Shown here: piece after piece, positions 10,744-24,953 of the stretch
Layout of the letters: each line of letters starts with the position of its first letter
Position numbering within the stretch: position 1 is the stretch's first letter
NCBI RefSeq assembly: GCF_949987515.2
Contig: NW_027192650.1
Coordinates: 3,100,001 to 3,164,000 of the forward strand
Source: Delphinus delphis
Taxonomy: Eukaryota > Chordata > Mammalia > Artiodactyla > Delphinidae
DNA length: 64,000 nucleotides
Direction: 5' to 3'
Program-made: the position numbers and the translations under genes
The notes under the pieces: model-generated
Database searches by the model: none
Seen by the model: the letters and a program-made list of their open reading frames with translations, nothing else
Told to the model about the DNA's origin: nothing

Positions 10744-12323
10744 TTGGCCAAAAAGGGCGTATGCGTTTTTTCCTGAATATATTCAGGAAAAAACGCATAC
10801 GCCCTTTTTGGCCAACCAAGCAAGCTTGCAAAGGAAATCTGCACTACAATGAAGTCTCACTTCCCCCCGGTCAAAAGGGCCATCTGAAAAAAGTGTAAAA
10901 TCCAGAAAGGCAGGACAGGCCATGGAGAACTGGGAGCCTTGTTATGCTGATGGGCGGGATGTAAATTGCCAACAACCACTCGGGAGAAGTGTATGGTGTT
11001 TCCTGAAACATCTAAAAAACAAAGCAACAGAACCTAGGCCACTTCCACTTATGGTCCTATAGCTTAGGGAAATTAAAATCAAAAAGACACAGCCACCCCA
11101 AAGTTTGGAACGGCTCTGTTTACAAGAACCTCGTTTACAGTACAAGTTCAACATCGCAGAAAGTGAAAAATGGATAAAGAAGTTGTGGTATTTATTTACA
11201 AAGCAATATCACTCAGCAATGAAATCTGTGTCATCAGGCCCTTAGCAGCACAATGAGTGGATTCAGGTATGATGATTCTAACTGAAATAAGTCACACAGA
11301 AAAAGAAACATCATAAGATATCAGTAATACACGGAATGTAAACTTGGCTACACAGGAACTGAATTACAGAACAGAACAGGTTCTCAAATTTAGAAAACCA
11401 ACTTATTCTTGCTTAAGGGTAAAGGTGAGTTAGGGTGCAGCATAAAACCAGAGACTGAAATGAGCACAGATAAAGTTCCTTAAGCCAAATATGGAATAGA
11501 CAAGAGCTACTCCTTGCTCAACGAAATGGACTCAACACCGCATATTAAACGCCTAAGAATGTACCTGACTAGTAAGTATCTTAAAACCTATGGATTGCTA
11601 TGTCTCCGAAAGAGAATAAAGCATGTGTACAGGGGCATAAACGCAGCAGTGATAGGATTGGAGAGGTTCGGTGAGCAAATGAAGACCCTTTGAAGTCATA
11701 TTGCATGGTACCCATTCCACGGGTTTCAACTACCCAGGTTTAAGGTATTCTTCCTTCAGCTAAAACATGCATGTGGAACCTAGAGTATGATCAACCATGT
11801 GATCGGGAGACGTGTTCAAATATGTCTCAGTTTTCCTCCCCTGGTACTCGGGTGCAACATTCCAGACGCTTTACTAACACTCTCCCCACTTGGAGAGTCA
11901 GTCCCTTTAACCTCCTGTTTGGCCCAGTTTGCAATTTCTGCGGAAGATGAACAGGAATAGCGAGAACCAATGAGAGGCTAGCTGGAGGTGTCTGGACGGG
12001 CAAATTTAACTCTCATTTCCCACCAGGAAGAGGAATTAACCAAAGGCTCAGCATGCCGGGCCGGAACCAAATTAGGGCCTGAAGCCATCCTGCGGTGTTG
12101 CGGCCAGGTCACAAGAAAGCGAGTTGAAGAAAGGAGCTCAGGGGCACTGTAATTCACAAACCTGCAGAGTTATAAATGACAGCTATCATCCAAAAATAGA
12201 CTGAAGTAAGGCTGCCAAGAGGACTTGAAAGCGGGGCAGAATTGCAGGAAACCGATTTCAGGAGGTAGACTGGAATTGCATTGAAAGCATAGGAAAAGAG
12301 GCAGAACGTCCACAATGATGCAC
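10744..12323 (+). repeat. Satellite monomer 8 (1580 bp)
   Basis: 'B' member, nearly identical to monomer 6 at offset 3157, apart from the private changes of monomer 6 just after its palindrome. Confidence 0.95.
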
Positions 12324-13900
12324 ATGGCCAAAAAGGGCGTATGCGTTTTTTCCTGAATATATTCAGGAAAAAACGCATACGCCCTTTTTGGCCAACCAAG
12401 CAAGCTTGCAAAGGAAATCTGCACTACAATGAAGTCTCACTTCCCCCCGGTCAAAAGGGCCATCTGAAAAAGTGTAAAATCCAGAAAGGCAGGACAGGCC
12501 ATGGAGAACTGGGAGCCCTGTTATGCTGATGGGCGGGATGTAAATTGCCAACAACCACTCGGGAGAAGTGTATGGTGTTTCCTGAAACATCTAAGAAACA
12601 AAGCAACAGAGCCTAGGGCACTTCCACTTATGGTCCTATAGCTTAGGGAAATTAAAATCAAAAAGACACAGCCACCCCAAAGTTTGGAACGGCTCTGTTT
12701 ACAAGAACCTCGTTTACAGTACAAGTTCAACATCGCAGAAAGTGAAAAATGGATAAAGAAGTTGTGGTATTCACTTATAAAGCAATATCACTCAGCAATG
12801 AAATCTATGTCATCAGGCCCTTAGCAGCACAATGAGTGGATTCAGGTATGATGATTCTAACTGAAATAAGTCACACAGAAAAAGAAACATCATAAGATAT
12901 CAGTAACACACGGAATGTAAACTTGGCTACACAGGAACTGAATTACAGAACAGAACAGGGTCTCAAATTTAGAAAACCAACTTATGCTTGCTTAAGGGTA
13001 AAGGTGAGTTGGGGTGCTGCATAAACCAGAGATTGAAATGAGCACAGATAAAGTTCCTTAAGTCAAATATGGAATAGACAAGAGCTACTCCTTGCTCAAC
13101 GAAATGGACTCAACACCGCATATTAAACGCCTAAGAATGTACCTGACTAGTAAGTATCTTAAAACCAATGGATTGCTATGTCTCCGAAAGAGAATCAAGC
13201 ATGTGTACAGGGGCATAAACGCAGCAGTGATAGGATTGGAGAGGTTCGGTGAGCAAATGAAGACCCTTTGAAGTCATATTGCATGGTACCCATTCCACGG
13301 GTCTCAACTCTCCAGGTTTAAGGTATTTTTCCTTCAGCTAAAACATGCATGTGGAACCCAAGTATGATCAACCATGTGAACGGGAGACGTGTTCAAATAT
13401 GTCTCAGTTTTCCTCCCCTGGTACTCGGGTGCAACATTCCAGACGCTTTACTAACACTCTCCCCACTTGGAGAGTCAGCGCCTTTAACCTCCTGTTTGGC
13501 CCAGTTTGCAATTTCTGCGGAAGATGAACAGGAATAGCGAGAACCAATGAGAGACTAGCTGGAGGTGTCTGGACGGGCAAATTTAACTCTCATTTCCCAC
13601 CAGGAAGAGGAAATAACCAAAGGCTCAGCGTGCCGTGCCGGAACCAGATTAGGGCCTGAAACCATCCTGCGGTGTTGCAGCCAGGTCACAAGAAAGCGAG
13701 TTGAAGAAAGGAGCTCAGGGGCACTGTAATTCACAAACCTGCAGAGTTATAAATGACAGCTATCGTCCAAAAATAGACTGAAGTAAGGCTGCCAAGAGGA
13801 CTTGAAAGCGGGGCAGAATTGCAGGAAACCGATTTCAGGAGGTAGACTGGAATTGCATTGAAAGCATAGGAAAAGAGGCAGAACGTCCACAATGATGCAC
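12324..13900 (+). repeat. Satellite monomer 9 (1577 bp)
   Basis: 'A' member. It shares with monomer 7 the broken outer palindrome pair, the missing A, CTAAGAAAC and CATAAACC. It differs near 12775 (TTATAAAGC), 13412 and 13660. Confidence 0.95.
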
Positions 13901-15479
13901 TTGGCCAAAAAGGGCGTATGCGTTTTTTCCTGAATATATTCAGGAAAAAACGCATACGCCCTTTTTGGCCAACCAAGCAAGCTTGCAAAGGAAATCTGCA
14001 CTACAATGAAGTCTCACTTCCCCCCGGTCAAAAGGGCCATCTGAAAAAAGTGTAAAATCCAGAAAGGCAGGACAGGCCATGGAGAACTGGGAGCCTTGTT
14101 ATGCTGATGGGCGGGATGTAAATTGCCAACAACCACTCGGGAGAAGTGTATGGTGTTTCCTGAAACATCTAAAAAACAAAGCAACAGAACCTAGGGCACT
14201 TCCACTTATGGTCCTATAGCTTAGGGAAATTAAAATCAAAAAGACACAACCACCCCAAAGTTTGGAACGGCTCTGTTTACAAGAACCTCGTTTACAGTAC
14301 AAGTTCAACATCGCAGAAAGTGAAAAATGGATAAAGAACTTGTGGTATTTACTTACAAAGCAATATCACTCAGCAATGAAATCTGTGTCATCAGGCCCTT
14401 AGCATCACAATGAGTGGATTCAGGTATGATGATTCTAACTGAAATAAGTCACACAGAAAAAGAAACATCATAAGATATCAGTAATACACGGAATGTAAAC
14501 TTGGCTACACAGGAACTGAATTACAGAACAGAACAGGTTCTCAAATTTAGAAAACCAACTTATTCTTGCTTAAGGGTAAAGGTGAGTTAGGGTGCAGCAT
14601 AAAACCAGAGACTGAAATGAGCACAGATAAAGTTCCTTAAGCCAAATATGGAATAGACAAGAGCTACTCCTTGCTCAACGAAATGGACTCAACACCGCAT
14701 ATTAAACGCCTAAGAATGTACCTGACTAGTAAGTATCTTAAAACCTATGGATTGCTATGTCTCCGAAAGAGAATCAAGCATGTGTACAGGGGCATAAACG
14801 CAGCAGTGATAGGATTGGAGAGGTTCGGTGAGCAAATGAAGACCCTTTGAAGTCATATTGCATGGTACCCATTCCACGGGTTTCAACTACCCAGGTTTAA
14901 GGTATTCTTCCTTCAGCTAAAACATGCATGTGGAACCTAGAGTATGATCAACCATGTGATCGGGAGACGTGCTCAAATATGTCTCAGTTTTCCTCCCCTG
15001 GTACTCGGGTGCAACATTCCAGACGCTTTACTAACACTCTCCCCACTTGGAGAGTCAGTCCCTTTAACCTCCTGTTTGGCCCAGTTTGCAATTTCTGCGG
15101 AAGATGAACAGGAATAGCGAGAACCAATGAGAGGCTAGCTGAGGTGTCTGGTCGGGCAAATTTAACTCTCATTTCCCACCAGGAAGAGGAATTAACCAAA
15201 GGCTCAGCATGCCGGGCCGGAAACAGTTTAGGGCCTGAAGCCATCCTGCGGTGTTGCGGCCAGGTCACAAGAAAGCGAGTTGAAGAAAGGAGCTCAGGGG
15301 CACTGTAATTCACAAACCTGCAGAGTTATAAATGACAGCTATCGTCCAAAAATAGACTGAAGTAAGGCTGCCAAGAGGACTTGAAAGCGGGGCAGAATTG
15401 CAGGAAACCGATTTCAGGAGGTAGACTGGAATTGCATTGAAAGCATAGGAAAAGAGGCAGAACGTCCACAATGATGCAC
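13901..15479 (+). repeat. Satellite monomer 10 (1579 bp)
   Basis: 'B' member with intact palindrome and the GAGTTAGGGTGCAG marker. One G is lost at GCTAGCTGAGG near 15136, which joins an antisense frame of 109 codons at 14984-15313; this is a by-product. Confidence 0.95.
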
Positions 15480-17057
15480 TTGGCCAAAAAGGGCGTATGC
15501 GTTTTTTCCTGAATATATTCAGGAAAAAACGCATACGCCCTTTTTGGCCAACCAAGCAAGCTTGCAAAGGAAATCTGCACTACAATGAAGTCTCACTTCC
15601 CCCCGGTCAAAAGGGCCATCTGAAAAAAGTGTAAAATCCAGAAAGGCAACAGGCCATTGAGAACTGGGAGCCTTGTTATGCTGATGGGCGGGATGTAAAT
15701 TGCCAACAACCACTCGGGAGAAGTGTATGGTGTTTCCTGAAACATCTAAAAAACAAAGCAACAGAGCCTAGGGCACTTCCACTTATGGTCCTATAGCTTA
15801 GGGAAATTAAAATCAAAAAGACACAGCCACCCCAAAGTTTGGAACGGCTCTGTTTACAAGAACCTCGTTTACAGTACAAGTTCAACATCGCAGAAAGTGA
15901 AAAATGGATAAAGAAGTTGTGGTATTCACTTACAAAGCAATATCACTCAGCAATGAAATCTATGTCATCAGGCCCTTAGCAGCACAATGAGTGGATTCAG
16001 GTATGATGATTCTAACTGAAATAAGTCACACAGAAAAAGAAACATCATAAGATATCAGTAATACACGGAATGGAAACTTGGCTACAGAGGAACTGAATTA
16101 CAGAACAGAACAGGGTCTCAAATTTAGAAAACCAACTTATGCTTGCTTAAGGGTAAAGGTGAGTTGGGGTGCTGCATAAAACCAGAGATTGAAATGAGCA
16201 CAGATAAAGTTCCTTAAGCCAAATATGGAATAGACAAGAGCTACTCCTTGCTCAACGAAATGGACTCAACACCGCATATTAAACGCCTAAGAATGTACCT
16301 GACTAGTAAGTATCTTAAAACCTATGGATTGCTATGTCTCCGAAAGACAATCAAGCATGTGTACAGGGGCATAAACGCAGCAGTGATAGGATTGGAGAGG
16401 TTCGGTGAGCAAATGAAGACCCTTTGAAGTCATATTGCATGGTACCCATTCCACGGGTTTCAACTACCCAGGTTTAAGGTATTCTTCCTTCAGCTAAAAC
16501 ATGCATGTGGAACCTAGAGTATGATCAACCATGTGATCGGGAGACGTGTTCAAATATGTCTCAGTTTTCCTCCCCTGGTACTCGGGTGCAACATTCCAGA
16601 CGCTTTACTAACACTCTCCCCACTTGGAGAGTCAGTCCCTTTAACCTCCTGTTTGGCCCAGTTTGCAATTTCTGCGGAAGATGAACAGGAATAGCGAGAA
16701 CCAATGAGAGGCTAGCTGGAGGTGTCTGGACGGGCAAATTTAACTCTCATTTCCCACCAGGAAGAGGAAATAACCAAAGGCTCAGCGTGCCGTACCGGAA
16801 CCAGATTAGGGCCTGAAGCCATCCTGCGGTGTTGCGGCCAGCTCAAAAGAAAGCGAGTTGAAGAAAGGAGCTCAGGGGCACTGTAATTCACAAACCTGCA
16901 GAGTTATAAATGACAGCTATCGTCCAAAAATATACTGAAGTAAGGCTGCCAAGAGGACTTGAAAGCGGGGCAGAATTGCAGGAAACTGATTTCAAGAGGT
17001 AGACTGGAATTGCATTGAAAGCATAGGAAAAGAGGCAGAACGTCCACAATGATGCAC
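15480..17057 (+). repeat. Satellite monomer 11 (1578 bp)
   Basis: The palindrome is intact. It carries the rare haplotype GGCAACAGGCCATTGAG at 15644-15660, found again only in monomers 33 and 37. Confidence 0.95.
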
Positions 17058-18636
17058 TTGGCCAAAAAGGGCGTATGCGTTTTTTCCTGAATATATTCAG
17101 GAAAAAACGCATACGCCCTTTTTGGCCAACCAAGCAAGCTTGCAAAGGAAATCTGCACTACAATGAAGTCTCACTTCCCCCCGGTCAAAAGGGCCATCTG
17201 AAAAAAGTGTAAAATACAGAAAGTCAGGACAGGCCATGGAGAACTGGGAGCCTTGTTATGCTGATGGGCGGGATGTAAATTGCCAACAGCCACTCCGGAG
17301 AAGTGTATGGTGTTTTCTGAAACATCTAAAAAACAAATCAACAGAGCCTAGTGCACTTCCACTTATGGTCCTATAGCTTAAGGAAATTAAAATCAAAAAG
17401 ACACAGCCACCCCAAAGTTTGGGACGCCTCTGTTTACAAGAACCTCGTTTACCTTACAAGTTCAATATCACAGAAAGTGAAAAATGGATAAAGAAGTTGT
17501 GGTACTCATGTACAATGCAATATCACTCAGCAATGAAATCTATGTCACCAGGCCCGTAGCAGCATAATGAGTGGATTCGGGTATGGTGATTCTAACTGAA
17601 ATAAGTCACACAGAAAAAGAAACATCAAAAAATATCACTAATACACGTAATGTAAACTTGGCTACAGAGGTACTGAATTACAGAACAGAACAGGGTCTCA
17701 AATTTAGAAAACCAACTTATGTTTGCTTAAGGAGAAAGGTGAGTTGGGGTGCTGCATAAAACCAGAGATTAAAATGAGCACAGATAAAGTTCCTTAAGCC
17801 AAATATGGAATAGACAAGAGCTACTCCTTGCTCAACGAAATGGACTCAACACCGCATATTAAACGCCTAAGAATGTACCTGACTAGTAAGTATCTTAAAA
17901 CCTATGGATTGCTATGTCTCCGAAAGAGAATCAAGCGTGTGTACAGGGGCATAAACACAGCAGTGATAGGATTGGAGAGGTTCGTGAGCAAATGAAGACC
18001 CTTTGAAGTCATATTGCACGGTACCCATTCCACGGGTTTCAACTACCCAGGTTTAAGGTATTCTTCCTTCAGCTAAAACATGCATGTGGAACCTACAGTA
18101 TGATCAACCATGTGATCGGGAGACGTGTTCAAATATGTCTCAGTTTTCGTACCCTGGTACTCGGGTGCAACATTCCAGACGCTTTACTAACACTCTCGCC
18201 ACTTGGAGAGTCAGTCCCTTTAACCTCCTGTTTGGCCCAGTTTGCAATTTCTGTGGAAGATGAACAGGAATAGCGAGAACCAATGAGAGACTAGCTGGAG
18301 GTGTCTGGATGGGCAAATTTAACTCTCATTTCCCACCAGGAAGAGGAATTAACCAAAGGCTCAGCATGCCGTGCCAGAACCAGATTAGGGCCTGAAGACA
18401 TCCTGCGGTGTTGCGGCCAGGCCACAAGAAAGCGAGTTGAAGAAAGGAGCTCAGGGGCACTGTAATTCACAAACCTGCAGAGTTATAAATGACAGCTATC
18501 GTCCAAAAATAGACTGAAGTAAGGCTGCCAAGAGGACTTGAAAGCGGGGCAGAATTGCAGGAACCCGATTTCAGGAGGTAGACTGGAATTGCATTGAAAG
18601 CATAGGAAAAGAGGCAGAACGTCCACAATGATGCAC
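17058..18636 (+). repeat. Satellite monomer 12 (1579 bp, type II)
   Basis: The palindrome is intact. The L1 part has the type II states: CAATATCACAG, GTACAATGCAATATC and CCCGTAGCAGCATAATG. TACAATGCAATA matches L1 better than any other copy. AAATATCAC replaces the usual TAAGATATC, opening the 62-codon relic frame at 17571-17759. Confidence 0.95.
17571..17759 (+). pseudogene. Reopened fragment of L1 ORF2 end and 3' UTR
   Basis: Same relic as at 2195-2383, from a type II monomer. It is open because the stop in CATAAG is changed to CAAAAA. No sign of use as a gene. Confidence 0.5.
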
Positions 18637-20215
18637 TTGGCCAAAAAGGGCGTATGCGTTTTTTCCTGAATATATTCAGGAAAAAACGCATACGCCCTTT
18701 TTGGCCAACCAAGCAAACTTGCAAAGGAAATCTGCACCACAATGAAGTCTCACTTCTCCCCGGTCAAAAGGGCCATCTGAAAAAAGTGTAAAATCCAGAA
18801 AGGCAGGACAGGCCATGGAGAACTGGGAGCCTTGTTATGCTGATGGGCGGGATGTAAATTGCCAACAGACACTCAGGAGAAGTGTATGGTGTTTCCTGAA
18901 ACATCTAAAAAACAAAGCAACAGAGCCTAGGGCACTTCCACTTATGGTCCTATAGCTTAGGGAAATTAAAATCAAAAAGACACAGCCACCCCAAAGTTTG
19001 GGACGCCTCCATTTACAAGAACCTCGTTTACCGTACAAGTTCAATATCACAGAAAGTGAAAAATGGATAAAGAACTTGTGGTACTTACGTACAATGCAGT
19101 ATCACTCAGCAATGAAATCTATGTCATCAGGCCCGTAGCAGCATAATGAGTGGATTCAGGTACGATGATTCTAACTGAAATAAGTCACACAGAAAAAGAA
19201 ACATCATAAGATATCACTAATACACGGAATGTAAACTTGGCTACACAGGAACTGCATTCCAAAACAGAACAGGGTCTCAAATTTAGAAAACCAACTTATG
19301 CTTGCTTAAGGGGAAAGGTGAGTTGGGGTGCTGCATAAAACCAGAGATTGAAATGAGCACAGATAAAGTTCCTTAAGCCAAATATGGAATAGACAAGAGC
19401 TACTCCTTGCTCAACGAAATGGACTCAAAACCCCATATTAAACGCCTAAGAATGTACCTGACTAATAAGTATCTTAAAACCTATGGAGTGCTATGTCTCC
19501 AAAAGAGAATCAAGCGTGTGTACAGGGGCATAAACGCAGCAGTCATAGGATTGGAGAGGTTCGGTGAGCAAATGAAGACCCTTTGAAGTCATATTGCATG
19601 GTACCCATTACACGGTCTCAACTCTCAAGGTTTAAGGTATTCTTCCTTCAGCTAAAACATGCATGTGGAACCCAGAGTATGATCAACCATGTGATCAGGA
19701 GACGTGTTCAAATATGTCTCAGTTTTCGTACCCTTGTACTCGGGTGCAACATTCCAGACGCTTTACTAACACTCTCCCCACTTGGAGAGTCAGCGCCTTT
19801 AACCTCCTGTTTGGCACAGTTTGCAATTTCCGCGGAAGATGAACAGGAATAGCGAGAACCAATGAGAGGCTAGATGGAGGTGTCTGGACGGGCAAATTTA
19901 ACTCTCATTTCCCACCAGGAAGAGAAAATAACCAAAGGCTCAGCGTGCCGTACCGGAACCAGATTAGGGCCTGAAGCCATCCTGCGGTGTTGCGGCCAGC
20001 TCAAAAGAAAGCGAGTTGAAGAAAGGAGCTCAGGGGCACTGTAATTCACAAACTTGCAGAGTTATAAATGACAGCTATCGTCCAAAAATATACTGAAGTA
20101 AGGCTGCCAAGAGGACTTGAAAGCGGGGCAGAATTACAGGAAACCTATTTCAGGAGGTAGACTGGAATTGCATTGAAAGCATAGGAAAAGAGGCAGAACG
20201 TCCACAATGATGCAC
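18637..20215 (+). repeat. Satellite monomer 13 (1579 bp, type II)
   Basis: The palindrome is intact. GCAAACTTGC replaces the usual GCAAGCTTGC just after it, removing the HindIII-type site. Type II L1 part, with ACTGCATTCCAAAAC near 19252. Confidence 0.95.
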
Positions 20216-21794
20216 TTGGCCAAAAAGGGCGTATGCGTTTTTTCCTGAATATATTCAGGAAAAAACGCATACGCCCTTTTTGGCCAACCAAGCAAGCTTG
20301 CAAAGGAAATCTGCACTACAATGAAGTCTCACTTCCCCCCGGTCAAAAGGGCCATCTGAAAAAGTGTAAAATCCAGAAAGGCAGGACAGGCCATGGAGAA
20401 CTGGGAGCCTTGTTATGCTGATGGGCGGGATGTAAATTGCCAACAACCACTCCGGAGAAGTGTATGGTGTTTCCTGAAACATCTAAAAAACAAAGCAACA
20501 GAACCTATGGCACTTCCACTTATGGTCCTATAGCTTAGGGAAATTAAAATCAAAAAGACACAGCCACCCCAAAGTTTGGAACGGCTCTGTTTACAAGAAC
20601 CTCGTTTACAGTACAAGTTCAACATCGCAGAAAGCGAAAAATGGATAAAGAAGTTGTGGTATTTACTTACAAAGCAATATCACTCAGCAATGAAATCTGT
20701 GTCATCAGGCCCTTAGCAGCACAATGAGTGGATTCAGGTATGATGATTCTAACTGAAATAAGTCACACAGAAAAAGAAACATCATAAGATATCAGTAATA
20801 CAATGAATGTAAACTTGGCTACACAGGAACTGAATTATAGAACAGAACAGGGTCTCAAATTTAGAAAACCAACTTATGCTTGCTTAAGGGTAAAGGTGAG
20901 TTGGGGTGCTGCATAAAACCAGAGATTGAAATGAGCACAGATAAAGTTCCTTAAGCCAAATATGGAATAGACAAGAGCTACTCCTTGCTCAACGAAATGG
21001 ACTCAACACCGCATATTAAACGCCTAAGAATGTACCTGACTAGTAAGTATCTTAAAACCTATGGATTGCTATGTCTCCGAAAGAGAATCAAGCATGTGTA
21101 CAGGGGCATAAACGCAGCAGTGATAGGATTGGAGAGGTTCGGTGAGCAAATGAAGACCCTTTGAAGTCATATTGCATGGTACCCATTACACGGGTCTTAA
21201 CTCTCCAGGTTTAAGGTATTCTTCCTTCAGCTAAAACATGCATGTGGAACCCAGAGTATGATCAACCATGTGATCGGGAGACGTGTTCAAATATGTCTCA
21301 GTTTTCGTACCCTGGTACTCGGGTGCAACATTCCAGACGCTTTACTAACACTCTCCCGACTTGGAGAGTCAGTCCCTTTAACCTCCTGTTTAGCCCAGTT
21401 TGCAATTTCTGCGGAAGATGAACAGGAATAGCGAGAACCAATGAGAGACTAGCTGGAGGTGTCTGAACGGGCAAATTTAACTCTCATTTCCCACCAGGAA
21501 GAGGAATTAACCAAAGGCTCAGCGTGCCGTGCCAGAACCAGATTAGGGCCTGAAGCCATCCTGCGGTGTTGCGGCCAGGTCACAAGAAAGCGAGTTGAAG
21601 AAAGGAGCTCAGGGGCACTGTAATTCACAAACCTGCAGAGTTATAAATGACAGCTATCGTCCAAAAATAGACTGAAGTAAGGCTGCCAAGAGGACTTGAA
21701 AGCGGGGCAGAATTGCAGGACACCGATTTCAGGAGGTAGACTGGAATTGCATTGAAAGCATAGGAAAAGAGGCAGAACGTCCACAATGATGCAC
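20216..21794 (+). repeat. Satellite monomer 14 (1579 bp)
   Basis: The palindrome is intact. Type I L1 part, GAAAAAGTG with one A missing as in monomers 7 and 9, and a private AATACAATGAATG near 20797. Confidence 0.95.
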
Positions 21795-23374
21795 TTGGCC
21801 AAAAAGGGCGTATGCGTTTTTTCCTGAATATATTCAGGAAAAAACGCATACGCCCTTTTTGGCCAACCAAGCAAGCTTGCAAAGGAAATCTGCACTACAA
21901 TGAAGTCTCACTTCCCCCCGGTCAAAAGGGCCATCTGAAAAAAGTGTAAAATCCAGAAAGGCAGGACAGGCCATGGAGAACTGGGAGCCTTGTTATGCTG
22001 ATGGACGGGATGTAAATTGCCAACAACCACTCGGGAGAAGTGTATGGTGTTTCCTGAAACATCTAAAAAACAAAGCAACAGAACCTAGGGCACTTCCACT
22101 TATGGTCCTATAGCTTAGGGAAATTAAAATCAAAAAGACACAGCCACCCCAAAGTTTGGAACGGCTCTGTTTACAAGAACCTCGTTTACAGTACAAGTTC
22201 AACATCGCAGAAAGCGAAAAATGGATAAAGAAGTTGTGGTATTTACTTACAAAGCAATATCACTCAGCAATGAAATCTGTGTCATCAGGCCCTTAGCAGC
22301 ACAATGAGTGGATTCAGGTATGATGATTCTAACTGAAATAAGTCACACAGAAAAAGAAACATCATAAGATATCAGTAATGCACGGAATGTAAACTTGGCT
22401 ACACAGGAACTGAATTATAGAACAGAACAGGGTCTCAAATTTAGAAAACCAACTTATGCTTGCTTAAGGGTAAAGGTGAGTTGGGGTGCTGCATAAAACC
22501 AGAGATTGAAATGAGCACAGATAAAGTTCCTTAAGCCAAATATGGAATAGACAAGAGCTACTCCTTGCTCAATGAAATGGACTCAACACCGCATATTAAA
22601 CGCCTAAGAATGTACCTGACTAGTAAGTATCTTAAAACCTATGGATTGCTATGTCTCCGAAAGAGAATCAAGCATGTGTACAGGGGCATAAACGCAGCAG
22701 TGATAGGATTGGAGAGGTTCGGTGAGCAAATGAAGACCCTTTGAAGTCATATTGCATGGTACCCATTACACGGGTTTCAACTACCCAGGTTTAAGGTATT
22801 CTTCCTTCAGCTAAAACCTGCATGTAGAACCCAGAGTATGATCAACCATGTGATCGGGAGACGTGTTCAAATATGTCTCAGTTTTCGTATCCTGGTACTC
22901 GGGTGCAACATTCCAGACGCTTTACTAACACTCTCCCGACTTGGAGAGTCAGTCCCTTTAACCTCCTGTTTGGCCCAGTTTGCAATTTCTGTGGAAGATG
23001 AACAGGAATAGCGAGAACCAATGAGAGACTAGCTGGAGGTGTCTGGACGGGCAAATTTAACTCTCATTTCCCACCAGGAAGAGGAATTAACCAAAGGCTC
23101 AGCGTGCCGTGCCAGAACCAGATTAGGGCCTGAAGCCATCCTGCGGTGTTGCGGCCAGGTCACAAGAAAGCGAGTTGAAGAAAGGAGCTCAGGGGCAGTG
23201 TAATTCACAAACCTGCAGAGTTATAAATGACAGCTATCGTCCAAAAATAGACTGAAGTAAGGCTGCCAAGAGGACTTGAAAGCGGGGCAGAATTACAGGA
23301 AACCGATTTCAGGAGGTAGACTGGAATTGCATTGAAAGCATAGGAAAAGAGGCAGAACGTCCACAATGATGCAC
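21795..23374 (+). repeat. Satellite monomer 15 (1580 bp)
   Basis: The palindrome is intact. Close to monomer 14. Private changes are GATGGACGGG near 22001 and AAACCTGCATGTAGAAC near 22813. Confidence 0.95.
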
Positions 23375-24953
23375 TTGGCCAAAAAGGGCGTATGCGTTTT
23401 TTCCTGAATATATTCAGGAAAAACTGCATACGCCCTTTTTGGCCAACCAAGCAAGCTTGCAAAGGAAATCTGCACTACAATGAAGTCTCACTTCCCCCCG
23501 GTCAAAAGGGCCATCTGAAAAAAGTGTAAAATCCAGAAAGGCAGGACAGGCCATGGAGAACTGGGAGCCTTGTTATGCTGATGGGCGGGATGTAAATTGC
23601 CAACAGACACTCGGGAGAAATGTATGGTGTTTCCAGAAACATCTAAAAAACAAAGCAACAGAGCTTAGGGCACTTCCACTTATGGTCCTATAGCTTAGGG
23701 AAATTAAAATCAAAAATACACAGCCACCCCAAAGTTTGCGACGCCTCTGTTTACAAGAACCTCGTTTACCGTACAATTTCAATATCGCAGAAAGTGAAAA
23801 ATGGATAAAGAAGTTGTGGTACTTACGTACAATGCAGTATCAATCAGCAATGAAATCTATGTCATCAGGCCCGTAGCGGCATAATGAGTGGATTCAGGTA
23901 CGATGATTCTAACTGAAATAAGTCACACAGAAAAAGAAACATCATAAGATATCACTAATACACGGAATGTAAGCTGGCTACACAGGAACTGAATTCCAAA
24001 ACAGAACAGGGTCTCAAATTTAGAAAAGCAACTTATGCTTGCTTAAGGGGAAAGGTGAGTTGGGGTGCTGCATAAAACCAGAGATTGAAATGAGCACAGA
24101 TAAAGTTCCTTAAGTCAAATATGGAATAGACAAGAGCTACTCCTTGCTCAACGAAATGGACTCAACACCCCATATTAAACGCCTAAGAATATACCTGACT
24201 AGTAAGTATCTTAAAACCTATGGATTGCTATGTCTCCAAAAGAGAATCAAGCATGTGTACAGGGGCATAAACGCAGCAGTGATAGGATTGGAGAGGTTCG
24301 GTGAGCAAATGAAGACCCTTTGAAGTCATATTGCATGGTACCCATTCCACGGGTCTCAACTCTCCAGGTTTAAGGTATTCTTCCTTCAGCTAAAACATGC
24401 ATGTGGAACCCAGAGTATGATCAACCATGTGAACGGGAGACGTGTTCAAATATGTCTCAATTTTCGTACCCTGGTACTCGGGTGCAACATTCCAGACGCT
24501 TTACTAACACTCTCCCGACTTGGAGAGTCAGTCCCTTTAACCTCCTGTTTGGCCCAGTTTGCAATTTCTGCGGAAGATGAACAGGAATAGCGAGAACCAA
24601 TGACAGGCTAGCTGGAGGTGTCTGGACGGGCAAATTTAACTCTCATTTCCCACTAGTAAGAAGAATTAACCAAAGGCTCAGCGTGCCGTGCCAGAACCAG
24701 ATTAGGGCCTGAAGCCATCCTGCGGTGTTGCGGCCAGCTCAAAAGAAAGCGAGTTGAAGAAAGGAGCTCAGGGGCACTGTAATTCACAAACCTGCAGAGT
24801 TATAAATGACATCTATCGTCCAAAAATAGACTGAAGTAAGGCTGCCAAGAGGACTTGAAAGCGGGGCAGAATTGCAGGAAACCGATTTCAGGAGGTAGAC
24901 TGGAATTGCATTGAAAGCATAGGAAAAGAGGCAGAACGTCCACAATGATGCAC
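23375..24953 (+). repeat. Satellite monomer 16 (1579 bp, type II)
   Basis: The right palindrome arm has two adjacent changes (AAAAACTGCAT for AAAAAACGCAT) not matched in the left arm. Type II L1 part; GTAAGCTGGC near 23969. Confidence 0.95.

Larger units (their letters stand above)
6081..15479 (+). repeat. Dimeric higher-order repeat, period 3157 bp
   Basis: Monomers 5 to 10 alternate A-B-A-B-A-B. A copies (5, 7, 9) share CATAAACC and GGTATTTTTCC. B copies (6, 8, 10) share GGTTCTC, GAGTTAGGGTGCAG and CCTAGAGTATG. Palindrome spacings alternate 1580, 1577, 1580, 1577. The middle two dimers are almost identical, which implies a recent duplication of a two-monomer unit. Confidence 0.85.
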
